The notes below the pieces were generated by a model. It was not told the origin of the DNA. It was given only the letters and a program-made list of their open reading frames with translations, and searched no databases. 64,000 nt of DNA from Salticus scenicus (taxonomy: Eukaryota > Arthropoda > Arachnida > Araneae > Salticidae): the NCBI GenBank assembly GCA_963930645.1, contig OZ005661.1, positions 196,772,532-196,836,531 of the forward strand, read 5' to 3'. This document shows positions 46,190-59,561 of this stretch, one piece after another; positions within the stretch are counted from its first letter, which is position 1; every line of letters starts with the position of its first letter. A program made the translations under genes and the position numbers.

Positions 46190-46930
46190 GAAAGAAATAT
46201 GAATTTGAAACTGTATCTGGAGTCTTCCATTCCCCTTTAGCAAATAAATTATTCATAAATTTTATTTGCTAAAATATTAGTATGTATTCCCGTGTGTATT
46301 CACTCGGGGAAAGACGGCCATATTTTGGTAAAGGTCGTCTTTTCCCAAATGAAAAGGAATAACTTTTTTCTCCCCAATGATCACTCTATTCTATATATGC
46401 TATACTATATCTATGAGTTCTATACGCAAGCGAAGTGGGACTCACTGACCGTCTGTGCAGCCAAGAAAAAAATTTCCTATGTTAATTGCACACTGGATTT
46501 TTTGTAAGAAATTATTAAAAATCGAGGAAATTTATTTCCCGATTTTAATCCTTATATTTGGGTATAGATATGTATTAGTTATCGCGGGTGTTAGATTGAA
46601 TTATTTTGCCGTCAAATTGACAAAATTTTAAATTTAAATTTCAAAACTCTGTAGCCCTTGGCTTTTTATTATTATTATTATTTGGCGATCAAAAGCGTAA
46701 CACGAAAATATACATGCCAAATGTATACATTGTACGAAATGTAATATGTATTATTCATTGTACGTATATATGACATGTAATATGTATTGTACGAAATATT
46801 GTTTCATATTATTCATTACTCTTTGAACATAAGTTGTTAAAATAACCATGATTTTTGTAAGGAATTAAATATTTTCGCCAGATAATTTGGCGATATTCTT
46901 TTTTTTTTTTTTTCGCCAAGGATGACAGAA
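45640..46930. other. Probable mobile-element-derived segment
   Basis: At 45,650-45,715 the text TTACGTGTCACGATGTTTGT, then CCTAAACTAAGGAACCGATT and TTAATGAAATTTTGCAC, resembles a stretch I recall from many dispersed arthropod repeats (element class not certain). A hairpin lies at 46,310-46,342 (AAAGACGGCC with GGTCGTCTTT). The palindrome TCGCCAGATAATTTGGCGA is at about 46,876, with related TTGGCGAT at 46,683 and TTCGCCAA at 46,912. No coding frame was recognised. Confidence 0.4.
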
Positions 46931-47580
46931 ATGAAATCTATTCCGCTGCAAAATATTAGTATCTTACATCAGATATTTTATTTACACATTTGAAAACAAA
47001 TTTGACTTCAAACTATGATAGAATATTTAATTTTCCTTTTAATTAGTATATTATTAGTATATTAAAATTTAAAAGCATGGTATATAAAAAGTTTTTTTTT
47101 TTTTTTTTTAATCTTATAATTATTCTTATCTTAATCCTCAATGTTTCCCATCTTTATTAACTTGAATTTACTATTAAAATTTTAACATACTCAAAAACTT
47201 CTCATCACTTTGTTAAAATACACTAAACTTTTCCAAAATCTTTTTCTATTTAAAATGATACATGTATTTACTTTAAATGTCCAATATTTCATAAGATTTC
47301 CAATTTGAAAGTTTTAAAATATTTATCAAATTTACTTATTTTTCTGGTTTAGCCTTATTGTTTTGATTTTTATAACTACAGCTGTTGCCCTCTTTAAAAT
47401 GTTTAAAATGATGAGGTCATTTTATAGTACAATTATCCATTATAGCATATATTATATTTCACTCCTCCATAAAAATTGATTTTAAAATCGTCTGTTTCTT
47501 TTATACTTTTATTTTAATAGAATTTTAATAGAATTTAATTTATATATTAGTCATTTTAGCAATTTTATCCAAAGTAGCAT
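46931..47580. other. AT-rich spacer before the satellite
   Basis: No gene was recognised; poly-T at 47092-47110. Confidence 0.4.
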
Positions 47581-47589
47581 TAGAAATAA

Positions 47590-50500
47590 TATATATCACT
47601 TCGCGTATGTAAAAGGTTTACATTACAATTTTTTAGGTAAATTTCTTCAAATAAAATCAATATTTAAGAAGTTATTTCAATTTAAATATTATTATTTCAA
47701 TTTGCCTTTTTTTTTAATCATCTCTAAGAAAGAGAAAAATTTCTAAAAAGTACTCGCTATTGTAGAATGTTTACTTTACAATTTTTTAGGTAAATTTCTT
47801 CAAATAAAATCAATATTTAAGAAGTTATTTCAATTTCAGAATTATAATTTCAATTTTATTTTTTTTTAATCATCTCTCTTTGAGAAAGAGAAATATTTCT
47901 AAAAAGTACTCGCGTTTCTAGAATGTTTACTTTACAATTTTTTAGGTAAATTTCTTCAAATAAAATCAATATTTAAGAGGTTATTTCAATTTCAGAATTA
48001 TAATTTCAATTTTTTTTTTTTTTTTTTTTTTAATCATGTCTCTTTAAGAAAGAGAACAATTTCTAAAAAGTACTCGCGTTTCTAGAATGTTTATTTTACA
48101 ATTTTTTAGGTAAATTTCTTCAAATAAAATCAATATTTAAGAAGTTATTTCAATTTGAGAATTATAATTTCAATTTGTCTTTTTTTTTAATCATCTCTCT
48201 TTGAGAAAGAGAACTATTTCTAAAAAGTACTCGCGTTTGTAGAATGTTTACTTACAATCTTTTATGTAAATTTCCACAAAAAAATCGATATTTATTTCAA
48301 TTTGAATATTATAATTTCAATTTGCCTTTTTTTTTAATCATCTCTAAGAAAGAGAAAAATTTCTAAAAAGTACTCGCTTTTGTAGAATGTTTACTTTACA
48401 ATTTTTTAGGTAAATTTCTTCAAATAAAATCAATATTTAAGAAGTTATTTCAATTTGAATATTATAATTTCAATTTGTCTTATTTTTTTTTAATCATGTC
48501 TCTTTAAGAAAGAGAACAATTTCTAAAAAGTACTCGCGTTTGTAGAAAGCTTACTTTAAAGTTTTTTAGGTAAATTTAAACAAATATTTAAGAAGTTATT
48601 TCTATTTGAATATTATAATTTCAATTTGCCTTTTTTTTAATCATCTTTTTATGAAAGAGAACGGTTTCTAAAAAGTACTCGCGTTTGTAAAATGTTTACT
48701 TTACAATTTTATAGGTAAATTTCTTCAAATAAAATCAATATTTAAGAAGATATTTCAATTTTAGAATTATAATTTCAATTTTATTTTTTTATCATCTCTC
48801 TTTAAGAAAGAGAACAATTTCTAAAAAGTACTCGCGTTTGTAGAATGTTTACTTTACAATTTGTTATGTAAATTTCCACAAAAAAAATCAATATTTATTT
48901 CAATTTGAATATTATAATTTCAATTTGCCCCCCCCCCCCTTTTTTTTTTTTTAATCATATCTCTATAAGAAAGAGAACAATTTCTAAAAAAGTACTCTCG
49001 TTTGTAGAATGTTTACTTTACAATTTTTTAGGTAAATTTCTTCAAATAAAATCAATATTTAAGAAGTTATTTCAATTGCAGAATTATAATTTGAATTTGT
49101 CTTTTTTTTTAATCATCTCTCTTTAAGAAAGAGAACAATTTCTAAAAAGTACTCGTGTTTGTAGATTGTTTACTTTACAATTTTGTATGTAAATTTCCAC
49201 AAATAAAATCAATATTTAAGAGGTTATTTCAATTTCAGAATTATAATTTCAATTTTTTTTTTTTTTTTTTTAATCATGTCTCTTTAAGAAAGAGAACAAT
49301 TTCTAAAAAGTACTCGCGTTTCTAGAATGTTTATTTTACAATTTTTTAGGTAAATTTCTTCAAATAAAATCAATATTTAAGAAGTTATTTCATTTTGAGA
49401 ATTATAATTTCAATTTGTCTTTTTTTTTAATCATCTCTCTTTGAGAAAGAGAACTATTTCTAAAAAGTACTCGCGTTTGTAGAATGTTTACTTACAATCT
49501 TTTATGTATATTTCCACAAAAAAATCGATATTTATTTCAATTTGAATATTATAATTTCAATTTGCCTTTTTTTTTAATCATCTCTAAGAAAGAGAAAAAT
49601 TTCTAAAAAGTACTCGCTTTTGTAGAATGTTTACTTTACAATTTTTTAGGTAAATTTCTTCAAATAAAATCAATATTTAAGAAGTTATTTCAATTTGAAT
49701 ATTATAATTTCAATTTGTCTTATTTTTTTTTAATCATGTCTCTTTAAGAAAGAGAACAATTTCTAAAAAGTACTCGCGTTTGTAGAAAGCTTACTTTAAA
49801 GTTTTTTAGGTAAATTTAAACAAATATTTAAGAAGTTATTTCTATTTGAATATTATAATTTCAATTTGCCTTTTTTTTAATCATCTTTTTATGAAAGAGA
49901 ACGGTTTCTAAAAAGTACTCGCGTTTGTAAAATGTTTACTTTACAATTTTATAGGTAAATTTCTTCAAATAAAATCAATATTTAAGAAGATATTTCAATT
50001 TTAGAATTATAATTTCAATTTTATTTTTTTATCATCTCTCTTTAAGAAAGAGAACAATTTCTAAAAAGTACTCGCGTTTGTAGAATGTTTACTTTACAAT
50101 TTGTTATGTAAATTTCCACAAAAAAAATCAATATTTATTTCAATTTGAATATTATAATTTCAATTTGCCCCCCCCCCCTTTTTTTTTTTTTTAATCATAT
50201 CTCTATAAGAAAGAGAACAATTTCTAAAAAAGTACTCTCGTTTGTAGAATGTTTACTTTACAATTTTTTAGGTAAATTTCTTCAAATAAAATCAATATTT
50301 AAGAAGTTATTTCAATTGCAGAATTATAATTTGAATTTGTCTTTTTTTTTAATCATCTCTCTTTAAGAAAGAGAACAATTTCTAAAAAGTACTCGTGTTT
50401 GTAGATTGTTTACTTTACAATTTTGTATGTAAATTTCCACAAATAAAATCCATATTAAGAAGTTATTTCAATTTGAATATTATAATTTCAATTTGCCTTT

Positions 50501-53500
50501 TTTTTTTTTTTTTTATCATCTCTAAGAAAGAGAAAAAATTCTAAAAAGTAGTCGTGTTTGTGGAATGTTTACTTCACAATTTTTAAGTAAATTTCCACAA
50601 AAAAAAAAATCAATATTTATTTCAATTTGAATATTATAATTTCAATTTGCCTTTTTTTTAATCATCTCTAAGAAAGAGAACAATTTCAAAAAAGTACTCG
50701 CGTTTGTAAAATATTTACTTAGTTTTTTATGCAAATTTCCACAAAAAAATCAATATTTAAGAAGTTACTTCAATTTGACTAAAATAATTTCATTTTGTCT
50801 ATTTTTTTTTTTTTTTAATCATCTTTCTTTAAGGAAGAGAACAATTTCTAAAAAGTACTCGTGTTTGTAGAATGTTTACTTTACAATTTTTTATGTAAAT
50901 TTACACAAAAAAAAATGAATATTAAGAAGTTATTTCAATTTGAATATTATAATTTTAATTTGTCTTATTTTTTTTTAATCATGTCTCTTTAAGAAAGAGA
51001 ACAATTTCTAAAAAGTACTCGCGTTTGTAGAAAGCTTACTTTAAAGTTTTTTAGGTAAATTTAAACAAATATTTAAGAAGTTATTTCTATTTGAATATTA
51101 TAATTTCAATTTGCCTTTTTTTTAATCATCTTTTTATGAAAGAGAACGGTTTCTAAAAAGTACTCGCGTTTGTAAAATGTTTACTTTACAATTTTATAGG
51201 TAAATTTCTTCAAATAAAATCAATATTTAAGAAGATATTTCAATTTTAGAATTATAATTTCAATTTTATTTTTTTATCATCTCTCTTTAAGAAAGAGAAC
51301 AATTTCTAAAAAGTACTCGCGTTTGTAGAATGTTTACTTTACAATTTGTTATGTAAATTTCCACAAAAAAAATCAATATTTATTTCAATTTGAATATTAT
51401 AATTTCAATTTGCCCCCCCCCCCCTTTTTTTTTTTTTAATCATATCTCTATAAGAAAGAGAACAATTTCTAAAAAAGTACTCTCGTTTGTAGAATGTTTA
51501 CTTTACAATTTTTTAGGTAAATTTCTTCAAATAAAATCAATATTTAAGAAGTTATTTCAATTGCAGAATTATAATTTGAATTTGTCTTTTTTTTTAATCA
51601 TCTCTCTTTAAGAAAGAGCACAATTTCTAAAAAGTACTCGTGTTTGTAGATTGTTTACTTTACAATTTTGTATGTAAATTTCCACAAATAAAATCCATAT
51701 TAAGAAGTTATTTCAATTTGAATATTATAATTTCAATTTGCCTTTTTTTTTTTTTTTATCATCTCTAAGAAAGAGAAAAAATTCTAAAAAGTAGTCGTGT
51801 TTGTGGAATGTTTACTTCACAATTTTTAAGTAAATTTCCACAAAAAAAAAATCAATATTTATTTCAATTTGAATATTATAATTTCAATTTGCCTTTTTTT
51901 TAATCATCTCTAAGAAAGAGAACAATTTCAAAAAAGTACTCGCGTTTGTAGAATATTTACTTAGTTTTTTATGCAAATTTCCACAAAAAAATCAATATTT
52001 AAGAAGTTACTTCAATTTGACTAAAATAATTTCATTTTGTCTATTTTTTTTTTTTTTAATCATCTTTCTTTAAGGAAGAGAACAATTTCTAAAAAGTACT
52101 CGTGTTTGTAGAATGTTTACTTTACAATTTTTTATGTAAATTTACACAAAAAAAATGAATATTAAGAAGTTATTTCAATTTGAATATTATAATTTCAATT
52201 TACCTTTTTTTTTTTTTTTTTTTTTTTTTTAATCATCTCTAAGAAAGAGAAAAACTTCTAAAAAGTGCTCGTGTTTGTCGAATGTTTACTTTACAATTTT
52301 TTATGTAAATTTCCACAAAAAAAAATCAATATTTCTTTCAATTTGAATATTATAATTTCAATTTGTCAATTTCAATATTAAAATATAATTTGTATTTTTT
52401 ATGTAAATTTCCACTAATAAAATCATCATTTAAGAAGTTATTTCAATTTGAATATTATAATTTCAATTTGTCTTAATTTTTTTTTAATCATGTCTCTTTA
52501 AGAAAGAGAACAATTTCGAAAAAGTACTCGCATTGTAGAATGTTTAATTTACAATTTTTTAGGTAAATTTCTTCAAATAAAATCAATATTTAAGAAGTTA
52601 TTTCAATTTGAATATTATAATTTCAATTTTATTTTTTTATCATCTCTCTTTAAGAAAGAGAACAATTTTTAAAAATAACTCGCGTTTGTAGAATGTTTAC
52701 TTACAATTTATGTAAATTTCCACAATAAAAATCTATATTTAAATTTGAATATTATAATTTCAATTTGCCTTTTTTTTTTCTAATCATCTCTAAGAAAGGG
52801 GAAAACTTCTAAAAAGTACTCGCGTTTGTAAAATGTTTACTTTACAATTTTTTATGTAAATTTCGACAAAAAAAAAAATCAATATTTCTTTCAATTTGAA
52901 TATTATAATTTCAATTTGTCTTTTTCTTTTATCTCTCGTTAAGAAAGTGAACAATTTCTAAAAAGTACTCGCGTATGTAAAATGTTTACATTACAATTTT
53001 TTAGGTAAATTTCTTCAAATAAAATCAAAATTTAAGAAGTTATTTCAATTTGAATATTATAATTTCAATTTTATTTTTTTATCATCTCTCTTTAAGAAAG
53101 AGAACAATTTCTAAAAAGTACTCGCGTTTCTAGAATGTTTACTTTACAATTTATGTAAATTTCCACAAAAAAAAAAAAAAATCTATATTTCAATTTGAAT
53201 ATTATAATTTCAATTTGCCTTTTTTTTTTAATCATCTCTGAAAAAAGAGAAAAATTTCTAAAAAGTACTCGCTTTTGCAGAATGTTTACAATTTTTTAGG
53301 TAAATTTCTTCAAATAAAATCAATATTTAAGAAGTTATTGGAGAATTATAATTTGAATTTGTCTTTTTTTTTTATCATCTCTGTTTAAGAAAGAGAACAA
53401 TTTCTAAAAAGAACTCGCGTTTGTAGAATATTTACTTCACAATTTTTTATGTAAATTTCCACAGATAAAAACAATATTTAAGAAGTTATTTCAATTTAAA

Positions 53501-53795
53501 TATTATAATTTCAATTTGTCTTTTTTTTTTTTTTTTTTAAATCATCACTCTTTAAGGAAGAGAACAATTTCTAAAAAGTGCTCGCGTTTGTATAAAGTTT
53601 ACTTTACAAATTTTTATGCAAATTTCCACAAATAAAATCAATATTTAAGAAGTTATTTCAATTTAAATATTTTAATTTCAATTTGTCTTTTTTTTTTTTA
53701 AATCATCTCTCTTAAAGAAAAAGAACAATTTCTAAAAAGTACTCGTGTTTGTAGAATGTTTACTTTACAATTTCTTTTGTAAATTTCCACAAAAA
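47590..53795. repeat. ~155-bp satellite array, block 1 (~39 monomers)
   Basis: The monomer runs in order: TCTAAAAAGTACTCGCGTTT, GTAGAATGTTTACTTTACAA, TTTTTTATGTAAATTTCCAC, AAATAAAATCAATATTTAAG, AAGTTATTTCAATTTGAATA, TTATAATTTCAATTTGTC, a poly-T of 7-25, then TCATCTCTCTTTAAGAAAGA. CTCTTT-AAG-AAAGAG forms a short hairpin in most monomers. Anchor spacing (TACTCG) is 143-164 bp. Two monomer variants, GGTAAATTTCTTC and TGTAAATTTCCAC, are interspersed. Poly-T and C-run lengths vary most. ORFs repeated at 48905, 50145 and 51390 are satellite artefacts. Confidence 0.95.
47970..52190. repeat. Higher-order repeat, ~1.24-kb period
   Basis: Rare variants recur about 1,240-1,245 bp apart: GTAGAAAGCTTACTTTAAAG at about 48,540, 49,780 and 51,027; a C-run followed by poly-T at 48,930, 50,170 and 51,413; and TAGTCGTGTTTGTGGAATG at about 50,546 and 51,792. 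The period is eight monomers. Breakpoints of the two duplications differ (about 49,220 and about 50,940), so the block arose by at least two overlapping unequal exchanges. Confidence 0.9.
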
Positions 53796-53804
53796 TATTG
53801 ATAT

Positions 53805-56169
53805 TTTTCATATAATTCCTATGACAATACATTGTCAAAGTGTAACACAATTTTGATGAACGAGGGCTGAAGGTCTGGCCTCCCATCTTTAGTTCAAGTT
53901 TAATTTTTCGGATTTCAAAACATCCTATTACCCTATTGAGCTGAAGATTTGCATACGTGAATATTACCTACACCCCTTGAACTTGAGTTATAGTACATTT
54001 TTGGAAAAGACAATTTCGATAAATTCTTCTAGATAATTTCCAGAAGAATGAGTTTATTACAATCTTTTTTCCTTCTTTCGAATTTTCCTTCTGTGCAAGA
54101 ATATTATAGACAAGCATGAAAGCCATTTATAACTAAATGGCCTAATTTAGCGACCATTTATGGCAGCTATTATATTTTGTGAATTGATTTAAGAATTAAA
54201 ATATAGCATTAAATGTCGAACATATATACTTCTAGAATTCGAAATATGTTCAGCCTACATTAAATTTATTTTATCGTTCTACAAATACTGAGTTCAGTTT
54301 AAAATAGCTATTAATTTCATCTGCATGTCAAGTATTGGCCATTTTGTTGCTTTCTTCTATGCTGAAAATATTGGCTTTTTAGAAAAATATCATTTTCGAG
54401 CTTTTGATGGATTTGCATGTTTTTAATATTTTTTAGAAAATGGCTGTCTGCGTGTGACAAAATATTGTGGCAACTCTATCTCAGGAAATACTCCACATAA
54501 TTTAGTACAAATTTATATGCAGTTGCAACTTGACATAAATTGGTGCATATCATTTTTTGCTGAAAATCATTCAGCTGGCGGCATTGCCATTTAAGATTGA
54601 TTTTTTTTTCTAAATTTTTTTCATAGCAGTATACAACAAACTTAACACGTGCTATTTCGTATAATTGTGCCAATGAGAATAATTTTTAACAATTCATCAT
54701 TAAATTAAAAAGGATTATATATAATACTAATAGTGAACTAGAGCCAAAATTTATATATTTAGAAGCATCGCTTGATCCCCTCCCCTCAATTAATGAGGGG
54801 GGGGGTGTGATTTTCAATTAGGATATTATTCAAAAGAACTCCTCAATACATTCAAAACGAATGCTATGATAATTCTATAGAGAACTAAGTTTTTTATTTA
54901 ACCAGAAAATATACTAGAAAAATCAAGGATGAAATCGTTTAAAAAAAAAAAAAAAAAAAAAACATGCAAGCCCATATTTAATTAAAATTTGGTTTGGCTT
55001 AAATACAAAACAATAATAATTGATTTATGCTAAGTTTTTAAAGTCTAATATGAAACTAATAACAAGATATATCATGATAATTTAGACGGTAAATAAATAT
55101 TGTCATAAGAGAAAGTAGTCCAAGGATTTAATCCTTTAAATGACAATGTAATTTCACTCATTTAAAACAAAAGAAACTAGACTTTGTGAACAATGTTTGA
55201 AGAGAAGAAATATTTTTTTTTTCTCTCTTATTTAAAATTTAAAAAAAAAAATCTGTGACGAGTTTTCACTTTCGGGGATTAAAATTAAGAGGTATATAAT
55301 ATACCCCACTGTCCTTCAAGATGAGGAAATACTTTTTTCCTAATTTGCTACTGAGGAAGACTAAAAAGGCAAACATGAACGGAGTATTATAGAAATGCAG
55401 CTTTTTGCAGAGAATATTTTATAAATTTACGTTTTAGTGTTGTTACAGCAATAGGATAAAAGGAGTTCTTTAGACTGTGAATTTTCATTTAAAATGCACA
55501 AACGAAAAATAGTGTTGATGTATTGAAGAAAAAATTATTGGCTAAAGAAAGATTCCGGCGAAGAGAATTTGACTGATAATGTCGTGAAAACTAAGTTTTG
55601 GTCCAGGCCTGCATAGTGGTAAGTTATCTTTAGTATTTAGTAAATTTAATAAATCTTCTGGATAGTAATGTAAATACATAATTTTATGAATTGTTTAAGA
55701 TAATTTAACGTTATAATAAAAATATATAAATTATATAATTAATTCTGAAATATGTAGAAACGCGTAGTTTCTGTGTAATTTTCGCATACATAAAAAAGAA
55801 TATTTAAAAAAAATGAATTAATTAATTAATAAAAACTAAGGCATAAACACTTTTTTTTTAGAAATTGAAATTTAAGTTTCTAAAATAAAATAAACCTTTA
55901 AAAACAGCAGCTTAATTTATTGAATGCTTTTATGATAGACATGGATTAATATTGTTTATACTAAGAGTATTGATATTTCTATCATAAATTGTTCAGTATT
56001 GTTTTTTAAGTGTTGAAAAAATTATTTAACTTAAAACGAGAAAAATATGGAATGCGTTATCTTTTTTCTTTCCTAATATGCATTTACTTAAAGAAGAGAA
56101 GAATTTTCAGACATATCGTATGTTCTAGAAAGTTTATTTTACAATTAATTTTCTTTTTATGTACTTAAT

Positions 56170-56203
<34 letters not shown>

Positions 56204-56920
56204 AAAAATATTTCAAGTTAAATATTACCTGTTAAAAATTAATGTATGGATATTTATGATAGATTTTTCCAGTTTGTCTTCTTAGGTGTCATCAAAAATG
56301 CAATACATCCTAGATACAAAAATTTACCCTGAAGGTTGGTTAGTTGGTTCATTTTTTTTTAAACATGCGCTTAGTTGTAAAAAATTGAAACTAAACTTAA
56401 AATAACCCACCAGACTGCGATAAATTGTCTAAATAAAAAAATATATATGTATCACACAAAGTCTACAAAAAATTAATTTCTTACAATCTGGATTTTATAT
56501 AAATAATTACATGCACATATAAATGTTGCATGCCAGCATCCAGCTGACTACATTTTTTTTTCCATATTCACTCTTTTACTGATATATGCAGTTTGATTTA
56601 TAAAAGATCATAATGCAGGCTCTCTCACTGAACTCAGGTATTGCATACCAGTCAGTCAGTGGTCTATGAGAAATTGAAAAACTTTTGAGATAATTAAATA
56701 TTACTACTTTTATTAGAATACTGAATTCTCTGTTCTAAAATGATTATAAAGAAGTGCAATGCTTGTAGGTTGTAACTTGTAGTTTTTCTATAATAGAAAA
56801 TCAAAAACCAATAAAAAAAATAAAAGTACGCATTTTTACATTCTTCTCGATATGTAAGAAAGTACTAGATTCGTAAAAAATTTCGATTTTCGGTTTCCGA
56901 CGAGTATATAATTACTTATA
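53805..56920. repeat. Module M2 (paralogue of M1) inside the satellite
   Basis: It matches module M1, starting at TGATATTTTTCATATAATTC right after a satellite monomer truncated at CCACAAAAATAT. It ends near CCGACGAGTATATA, just before the satellite resumes at about 56,935. It lacks the mariner. It contains a long A-run at 56174-56200 and one exon-like cassette. No intact gene. Confidence 0.88.
55449..55618 (+). other. Exon-like cassette M2-e
   Basis: Borders TTTTAGTGTTGTTACAG and GTAAGTTATCTTTAG are the same as in M1. The 170-nt segment reads SVDVLKKKLLAKERF in one frame until a TGA, while the frame aligned with M1 reads KKDSGEENLTDNVVKTKF then WSRPA and a stop. A frameshift lies between. 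It is a broken relative of M1-e. Confidence 0.4.
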
Positions 56921-56934
56921 ATAGTAACACTCAT

Positions 56935-59528
56935 ATATGAATATTATAATTTCAATTTGTCTTTTTTTTTTTTTAATCTTCTCTCTTTAAGAAAGAGAAC
57001 AATTTCTAAAAAGTACTCGCGTTTGTAGAATGTTTGCTTTACAATTTTTCATGTAAATTTCCACAAATAAAATCAATATTTATTTCAGTTTGAATATCAT
57101 AATTTCAATTTGTCTTTTTTTTTTAATCATCTCTTTAAAAAAGAGAACAATTTCTAAAAAGTACTCGTGTTTGTAGAGTGTTTACTTTACATTTTTTATG
57201 TAAATTTCCACAAATAAAATCAATATTTAAGAATTTATTTCAATTTGAAAATTATAATTTCAATTTGTCTTTTTTTTTTTTTTTATCTTCTCTTTTTAAG
57301 AAAAAGAACAATTTCAAAAAGTTCTCGAATTTGTAGAATGTTTACTTTAATATTTTTTATGTAAATTTTCACAAATCAATATTTATCTCAGTTTGAATAT
57401 TATAATTTCAATTTATTTTTGTTTTTTAATCATCTCTCTTTAAGAAAGAGAACAATTTCTAAAAAGTACCCGCGTTTATAGAATATTTACTTTACAATTT
57501 TTTATGTAAATTTCTTCAAATAAAATCAATATTTAAGAAGTTATTTCAATTTGAATATTATATTTTCAATTTGTCTTCTTTTTTAATCATCTCTCTTTAA
57601 GAAAGAGAACAATTTCTAAAAAGTACTCGCTTTTGTAGAATGTTCACTTTACAATTTTTTATGTAAATTTTCACAAATAAAATCAATATTTAAGAAGTCA
57701 TTTCAATTTGAATATTATAATTTTAATTTCTCTCTTATTTCTTTTTTTAATCATATCTCTTTAAGAAAGAGAACAATTTCTAAAAAGTGCTCGCATTTGC
57801 AGAATGTTTACTTTACAATTTTTTATGTAAATTTCCACAAATAAAATCAATATTTATTTCAGTTTGAATAGTATAATTTCAATTTGTCTTTTTATTTTAT
57901 CTCTCTTTATGAAAGAGAACAATTTCTAAAAAGTACTCATGTTTGTAGAATGTTTGCAATTTTTTATGTAAATTTTCACAAATAAAATCAATATTTAAGA
58001 AGTTACATCAATTTGAATATTAAAATTTCAATTTGTCTTTTTATTATTTTATTTATTTTTTAAATCTCTCTTTAAGAAAGAGAAAAATTTCTAAAAAGTA
58101 CTCGTGTTAGTAGAATGTTTACTTTACAATTTTTTATGTAAATTTCCACAAACAAAATCAATATTTATTTCAGTTTGAATAGTATAATTTTAATTTGTCT
58201 TTTTATTTTATCTCTCTTTAAGAAAGAGAACAATTTTTAAAAAGTAGTCGCGTTTTTAGAATGTTTACTTTACAATTTTTTATGTCAATTTCCACAAATA
58301 AAATCAATATTTATTTCAGTTTGAATATTATAATTTCAATTTGTCTTTTTTTTTTTTTTTTAATCATATCTCCTTTAAAAAAGAGAACAAATTCTAAAGA
58401 GTACTCGTGTTTCTAGAGTGTTTACTTTACAATTTTCTATGTAAATTTCCACAAAAAAATCAATATTTATTTCAATTTGAATATTTAATTTCAATTTATC
58501 TTTTTATTTTATCTCTCTTTAAGAAAAAGAACTATTTCTAAAAAGTACGTCGCGTTTGTAGAATGTTTACTATACAATTTTTATAGAAATTTTCTAAAAT
58601 GAACTCAATATTTAAGAAGTTATTTCAGTTTGAATATTGCAATTTCAATTTGTCTTTTTTTTTATCATCTCTTTAAGAAAGCGAAAAATTTCTACAAAAG
58701 TACTCTCGTTTGTGGAATGTTTACTTTACAATTTTTTATGTAAATTTGAACAAATAAAATCAATATTTAAGATGTTATTTCAATTTGAATATTATAATTT
58801 CAATTTGTCCTTTTTTTTTTTTTTTTTTTCTTCTCTCTTTAAGGAAAGAGAACAGTTTCTAAAAAGTACTCGCCTTTGTAGAATGTTTAATTTACAATTT
58901 TTTATGTAAATTTCCACACAAAAAACCAATATTTATTTTAGTTTGAATACTATAATTTCAATTTGTCTTTTTATTTTATCTCTCTTTAAGAAAGAGAACA
59001 ATTTTTAAAAAGTACTTGAGTTTGTAGAATGTTTGCAAATTTTTATGTAAATTTCCACAAATGAACTCAATATTTAAGAAGTTATTTCAGTTTGAATGTT
59101 ATAATTTCAATTTGTCTTTTTTTAAACATCTCTCTTTAAGAAAGAGAACAATTTCTAAAAAGTACCCTTGCTTGAAGAATGTTTACTTTACAAATTTTTA
59201 CTTAAATTTCCACAAATAAAATCAATATTTAAGAAGTTATTTCAGTTTAAATATTATAATTTCAATTTGTCTTTTTTTTAATCATCTCTCTTTAAGAAAG
59301 AGAACAATTTCTAAAAAGTACTCGCGTTTGTAGAATGTTTACTTTACAATTTTTTATGCAAATTTCCACAAATAAAATCAATATTTAAGAAGTTATTTCA
59401 ATTTGAATATTATAATTTCAATTTTTTTTCTTTTTTTTTAATCATCTCTCATTAAGAAAGAGAACAATTTCTAAAAAGTATTTGCGTTTGTAGAATGTTT
59501 ACTTTACAATTTTTTATGTAAATTTCCA

Positions 59529-59561
<33 letters not shown>

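Noticed and set aside
48905..51611. Three near-identical 73-codon ORFs starting MNIIISICPPP
   Set aside because: They are the same satellite monomer run repeated at the 1.24-kb higher-order period; the Pro and Phe runs come from C and T homopolymers.
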